Shown: positions 61,204 to 64,000 of the stretch, piece after piece
Position numbering within the stretch: position 1 is the stretch's first letter
How the letters are laid out: each line of letters starts with the position of its first letter
Assembly: GCF_918698095.1 (NCBI RefSeq)
Contig: NZ_CAKKLY010000001.1
Location: 1 to 64,000, forward strand
Source: Arthrobacter sp. Bi83
Lineage (GTDB): Bacteria > Actinomycetota > Actinomycetes > Actinomycetales > Micrococcaceae
Reading direction: 5' to 3'
DNA length: 64,000 nucleotides
Notes under the pieces: model-generated
Told to the model about the DNA's origin: nothing
The model's input: only the letters and a program-made list of their open reading frames with translations
Database searches by the model: none
Program-made: the position numbers and the translations under genes

Positions 61204-61971
61204 ATGTCAACGCTGAAGAGCGCCATCATCACCGGAGCCGCAAGCGGTATCGGCCAGCAGACAGCCGTCGCATTCGCGCGGGCCGGAATCAGGTCAGTCA
61301 TCGGCTGGTTCCCCGGTGACCCGCACGACCCCTACGAAACAGTCGCCCGCGTCAAGGAGAACGGCGGGGAAGCCGTCGTCCACGAACTCGACGTCAGATC
61401 CGCCCAAGAGACAGAGCGCTTCGCCCAACGCGCCTTGGACGAGTGGGGACGGCTCGACATCGCCGTCGCCAACGCCGGCATAGTGCGCCGGCACCCGCTC
61501 CCAGATCTCACCGACGAGGCGTGGGACGACCTGATGTCCGTCGACCTCACCGGAGTGATGCGGGTCTTCCGAAGCGCCGCAGCCCGGATGGGAAATGACG
61601 GCGCGCTAGTCGGTGTCTCCTCCATCTCCGGAGGCGTGTACGGCTGGCCAGAGCATGCCCACTACACCGCCGCCAAAGCAGGTGTCCTGGGCCTCTGCAA
61701 AGCCCTCGCAGTAGAACTGGCGCCCCGCGGCATTCGGGTCAACTCCGTGATTCCCGGCGTGATCGACACAGCCCAGACCCAGGATGAAATCAACTCCTTC
61801 GGCCGCCAAGGCCTCGGACGCGCCGGCGCCAGCATTCCAGCCGGGAGGGTGGGCCGGCCCGAGGAGGTCGCCGCCGCGATCAACTTCCTCGCCTCAGAAG
61901 CCGCCAGCTACATCACCGGACAGCAGCTGATCGTGGACGGAGGACTCACCGTCCACATGCCCGTCGCCTGA
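61204..61971 (+). CDS. Short-chain dehydrogenase/reductase
   Basis: A 255-residue [29 protein letters not shown] and C-terminal [20 protein letters not shown] 61204 begins [11 protein letters not shown]; the longer frame runs over the preceding M24 gene. The second SDR of the island, about 30 nt after the M24 gene. Confidence 0.85.
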   Translation: MSTLKSAIITGAASGIGQQTAVAFARAGIRSVIGWFPGDPHDPYETVARVKENGGEAVVHELDVRSAQETERFAQRALDEWGRLDIAVANAGIVRRHPLPDLTDEAWDDLMSVDLTGVMRVFRSAAARMGNDGALVGVSSISGGVYGWPEHAHYTAAKAGVLGLCKALAVELAPRGIRVNSVIPGVIDTAQTQDEINSFGRQGLGRAGASIPAGRVGRPEEVAAAINFLASEAASYITGQQLIVDGGLTVHMPVA

Positions 61972-62117
61972 GCCGCACCGCATCCGCCAGTCAACCGCCG
62001 AGTTAGTTTTCGAAGAACCCCTTAGTGCTGAGGCTCTCCCCGCGAGCTCCCAATTTGCCATACCGGGCCACACCGACGCGCCCCCTCAGCCCATTGACCG
62101 ACAAAAGGACCGCCGTC

Positions 62118-63467
62118 ATGCCTCAGCCCACCGCGAATCGCGCATGCAGCCTCAGCACGGGGTGGCTCCTCGTGCTGGCCTTCCTCCAAACGGCCGGGCC
62201 AATGTCCACGGACTTATACATTCCCGCGTTCCCGCGGGTGCAGGGGGACTACGGGGCGACCGCGTCCGAAGTGCAGCTCACACTCACAGGGTTCTTCCTC
62301 GGCTTGGCCTGCGGGCAGCTGTGCTTCGGCGCGCTTTCCGATCGCTTCGGGCGGATCGTTCCTCTCCTGTTCGGCAACGTCCTCGCAATCGGGGCATCGG
62401 TGATCGCCGCCCTCGCGCCCTCGATCGAGGTGCTGATAGCAGCTCGCCTTGCGCAGGGACTCGGCGCCGCAGCCGGTCTCGTCATTGGTCAGGCCATACT
62501 CGTGGATCTCACCCGAGGTCCAGAAACGGCCCGGATAATGGGCCTCATGGGGACAATCGGCGGAGTCGCGCCGGTCCTTGCCCCTTCGATCGGGGCCCTC
62601 CTGGAGGGCCCAATAGGCTGGCGAGGCCTCATGTGGGCCCTCGCCGGGCTCTTCGCAATCATGATGGGCGCCGTCGCCCTGGTCCTCCGTGAGACGCGGC
62701 CGGCCGAGGCGAGGCGTACCGCAAGCCTCATCGGCGGGCTCGGGCAAGTGATGCAGGTGCCAAGCTATCGTCTGTTCGTCCTACTCTTCGGCACGACGTT
62801 CGCGGCCATGATTGGGTACGTTTCCGCGTCGAGCTTCGTGTACCAGGAAGTCATGGGATTCACCGCCTTGCAGTTCGGGATAGCCTTCGGGATCAATGCG
62901 GCGGGGATGATCTCCTCGGCATACGTGGCTTCGCGTCTCGCGCGTTCAACAGGGCCGCTCCGAATCGTGAAGATCGCAGTACCGGCCGCACTCGGGTTCA
63001 GCGTGTTGGTCCTCATAATCGCGGTCCTCCCCGTCCCCCGCTGGTACCTTGCCTTACCGATCTGGCTCACAGTCAGCACTATGGGCTTCATTCAGGGGAA
63101 CTTGACCGCCCTCGCTCTCGAGGCTGTCCGGCATGTTTCCGGCAGCGGCGCGGCGGGGCTGGGGTTCACCCAGTTCATCTTCGGCGCCGCAGCTACTCCC
63201 CTATCAGGGCTTGGCGGCGCAGACACCGCCATTCCCATGGCGCTGCTCATGACAGCAGCGACAGGCCTCGCCATGCTCTTGCTAACCACGGCAATTCACC
63301 GCGGATCCCTGTGGGATGACGGACGTGGCGGGTGTGAGCAATCCTGGCCGTATAGCATTGAGCCGTTTCGCTTCGCCCCTCCGCGTACCGCGACCGAGCC
63401 CGACTCGACCCTGAGTACAGGCGAGAATTCATCGCCTACGGCCGCACGGCCGCCGTCCGAGCGTTGA
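62118..63467 (+). CDS. Bcr/CflA-type MFS transporter
   Basis: A 449-residue DHA1 MFS protein with about 12 membrane segments. STDLYIPAFPRVQGDYGATA and LACGQLCFGALSDRFGRIVP, the loop 2-3 motif, mark the Bcr/CflA family. AAAAGGAC precedes ATG 62118. Function as exporter or importer of the island's substrate is inferred. The last 45 residues after TTAIHRG are polar, Pro and Ser-rich, and unlike family members, as if the 3' end has been replaced. Confidence 0.8.
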   Translation: MPQPTANRACSLSTGWLLVLAFLQTAGPMSTDLYIPAFPRVQGDYGATASEVQLTLTGFFLGLACGQLCFGALSDRFGRIVPLLFGNVLAIGASVIAALAPSIEVLIAARLAQGLGAAAGLVIGQAILVDLTRGPETARIMGLMGTIGGVAPVLAPSIGALLEGPIGWRGLMWALAGLFAIMMGAVALVLRETRPAEARRTASLIGGLGQVMQVPSYRLFVLLFGTTFAAMIGYVSASSFVYQEVMGFTALQFGIAFGINAAGMISSAYVASRLARSTGPLRIVKIAVPAALGFSVLVLIIAVLPVPRWYLALPIWLTVSTMGFIQGNLTALALEAVRHVSGSGAAGLGFTQFIFGAAATPLSGLGGADTAIPMALLMTAATGLAMLLLTTAIHRGSLWDDGRGGCEQSWPYSIEPFRFAPPRTATEPDSTLSTGENSSPTAARPPSER

Positions 63468-63892
63468 CCAGTCGTAAAAGTGCCCAGCATCGGGAGTTTG
63501 AGCAGACACCGTCTACGCACCCCGCTCGCCTGCCCACAGTCGGGGACAATTCTGATGGGTTATCCACTGCGACTGCTGCCGAGGGAGCTACCCCATTGGC
63601 TCCCACGTTCCAGCCGTGGATAACCCGGATTGACCCCATACGGTGTTGACCAGACGCCTGCCGAATCGATAGCTCCAGAACGAGTGAGGGCCCTGGTGTC
63701 CCACGAACCAAGTTCGGCAGCTGGGTCCATTTTGATTCCTGAGTCGATTCGTCGAGGACGAGTGCCAGGAGTCCGGGAAAGCGTAGATCGAGTTGTTCGC
63801 GGCGGAGTCAATTTGGGTGCCTGTTTCCCTGCGCCTCCTGCCTGACGAGACCTGACTCCCGCAGAATGCGCCAGTGCCGGGGTGGGTCGCGG
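63468..63892. other. Intergenic stretch, nothing convincing
   Basis: About 425 bases between the MFS gene and the partial gene at the right edge. I see no coding frame with family features, no strong stem-loop and no copy of the shared promoter module. Small frames here are likely chance. Confidence 0.4.
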
Positions 63893-64000
63893 TCAGAACT
63901 GTCGCGCGGCGACGTCGGGGCGGTGTGAGGCGGCGAGTAGCTCCCAGAGGCGTTCTGCGGAGACAGGCGCTCCGGGGTCAGCGAGGTAATCCCGCTTCAT
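63893..64000 (-). CDS. Partial F420-reductase-like oxidoreductase (3' end only)
   Basis: Minus-strand frame of 35 residues cut by the window edge: RDYLADPGAPVSAERLWELL and RPDVAARQF then stop. It matches the C-terminus of the gene at 2478 (APVSAERLSDALKR, VAARTF), so this is the end of a further copy. Confidence 0.7.
   Translation of the reverse strand: MKRDYLADPGAPVSAERLWELLAASHRPDVAARQF

Noticed and set aside
1..64000. CRISPR arrays, tRNA or rRNA genes
   Set aside because: No regularly spaced short repeats and no tRNA-like cloverleaf or conserved rRNA segment were seen by eye.

Overview
The window reads as DNA of a high-GC actinobacterium. The GC-rich codon use, the mycothiol-era style catabolic gene mix and the ISL3/DUF4913/resolvase relics suggest a Micrococcaceae (Arthrobacter-like) genome or large plasmid; this is inference, as there is no rRNA or tRNA gene to anchor it.

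Region 1 (1-33.9 kb) is a catabolic cluster, almost all on the minus strand. It holds a Baeyer-Villiger monooxygenase, a luciferase-like flavin monooxygenase with flavin reductases, a ring hydroxylase of the FAD type, many short-chain dehydrogenases, a thiolase, crotonases (one resembling 6-oxocamphor hydrolase, a C-C bond-cleaving beta-diketone hydrolase), an ADP-forming acyl-CoA synthetase, a MaoC-like dehydratase and two PEP-mutase-superfamily proteins. Together they look like a pathway that oxygenates and opens an alicyclic or terpenoid-type ketone and feeds the products through beta-oxidation-like steps. Six transcription units or unit starts share one rigid promoter module: a -10-like TARCGT, then boxes YTGRCG-type at fixed offsets of 41 and 62 bp upstream. 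Two near-identical AraC-family regulators (29497 and 32880) each sit divergently beside one copy, so they are the obvious candidate activators. Two of the six copies carry short RBS-led leader ORFs (a third, degraded, has a GTG without the RBS), and one copy starts an unrecognised 49-residue protein.

Region 2 (34.2-43.3 kb, plus strand) is an MFS transporter, a small hypothetical gene, and a ribose-type ABC importer with two tandemly duplicated substrate-binding lipoproteins, followed by an SDR and a serine esterase. A LacI-type palindrome lies upstream.

Region 3 (43.3-48.7 kb) is a scrap zone: remnants of ISL3 and IS110-like transposases, a resolvase start, a DUF4913 gene, an SDR, a flavin monooxygenase, a TetR regulator and an oxidoreductase, mixed with an intact ArsR/oxidoreductase pair that has two perfect TGTACAC-N6-GTGTACA operators.

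Region 4 (48.7-63.5 kb) is a second catabolic island: ribokinase and a 2-hydroxyacid dehydrogenase on the minus strand, and, divergent from a GntR/FadR-type regulator and a 19-bp palindrome, a hydantoinase-like amidohydrolase, two nucleoside hydrolases, a MalFG-type ABC importer, two SDRs, a PuuE-like deacetylase, a metal-site-depleted M24 protein and an MFS exporter. The simplest reading is uptake and hydrolysis of a nucleoside-like compound, with ribose phosphorylated and the base opened by cyclic-amide hydrolases. The right edge cuts into the 3' end of one more NADP-oxidoreductase gene.
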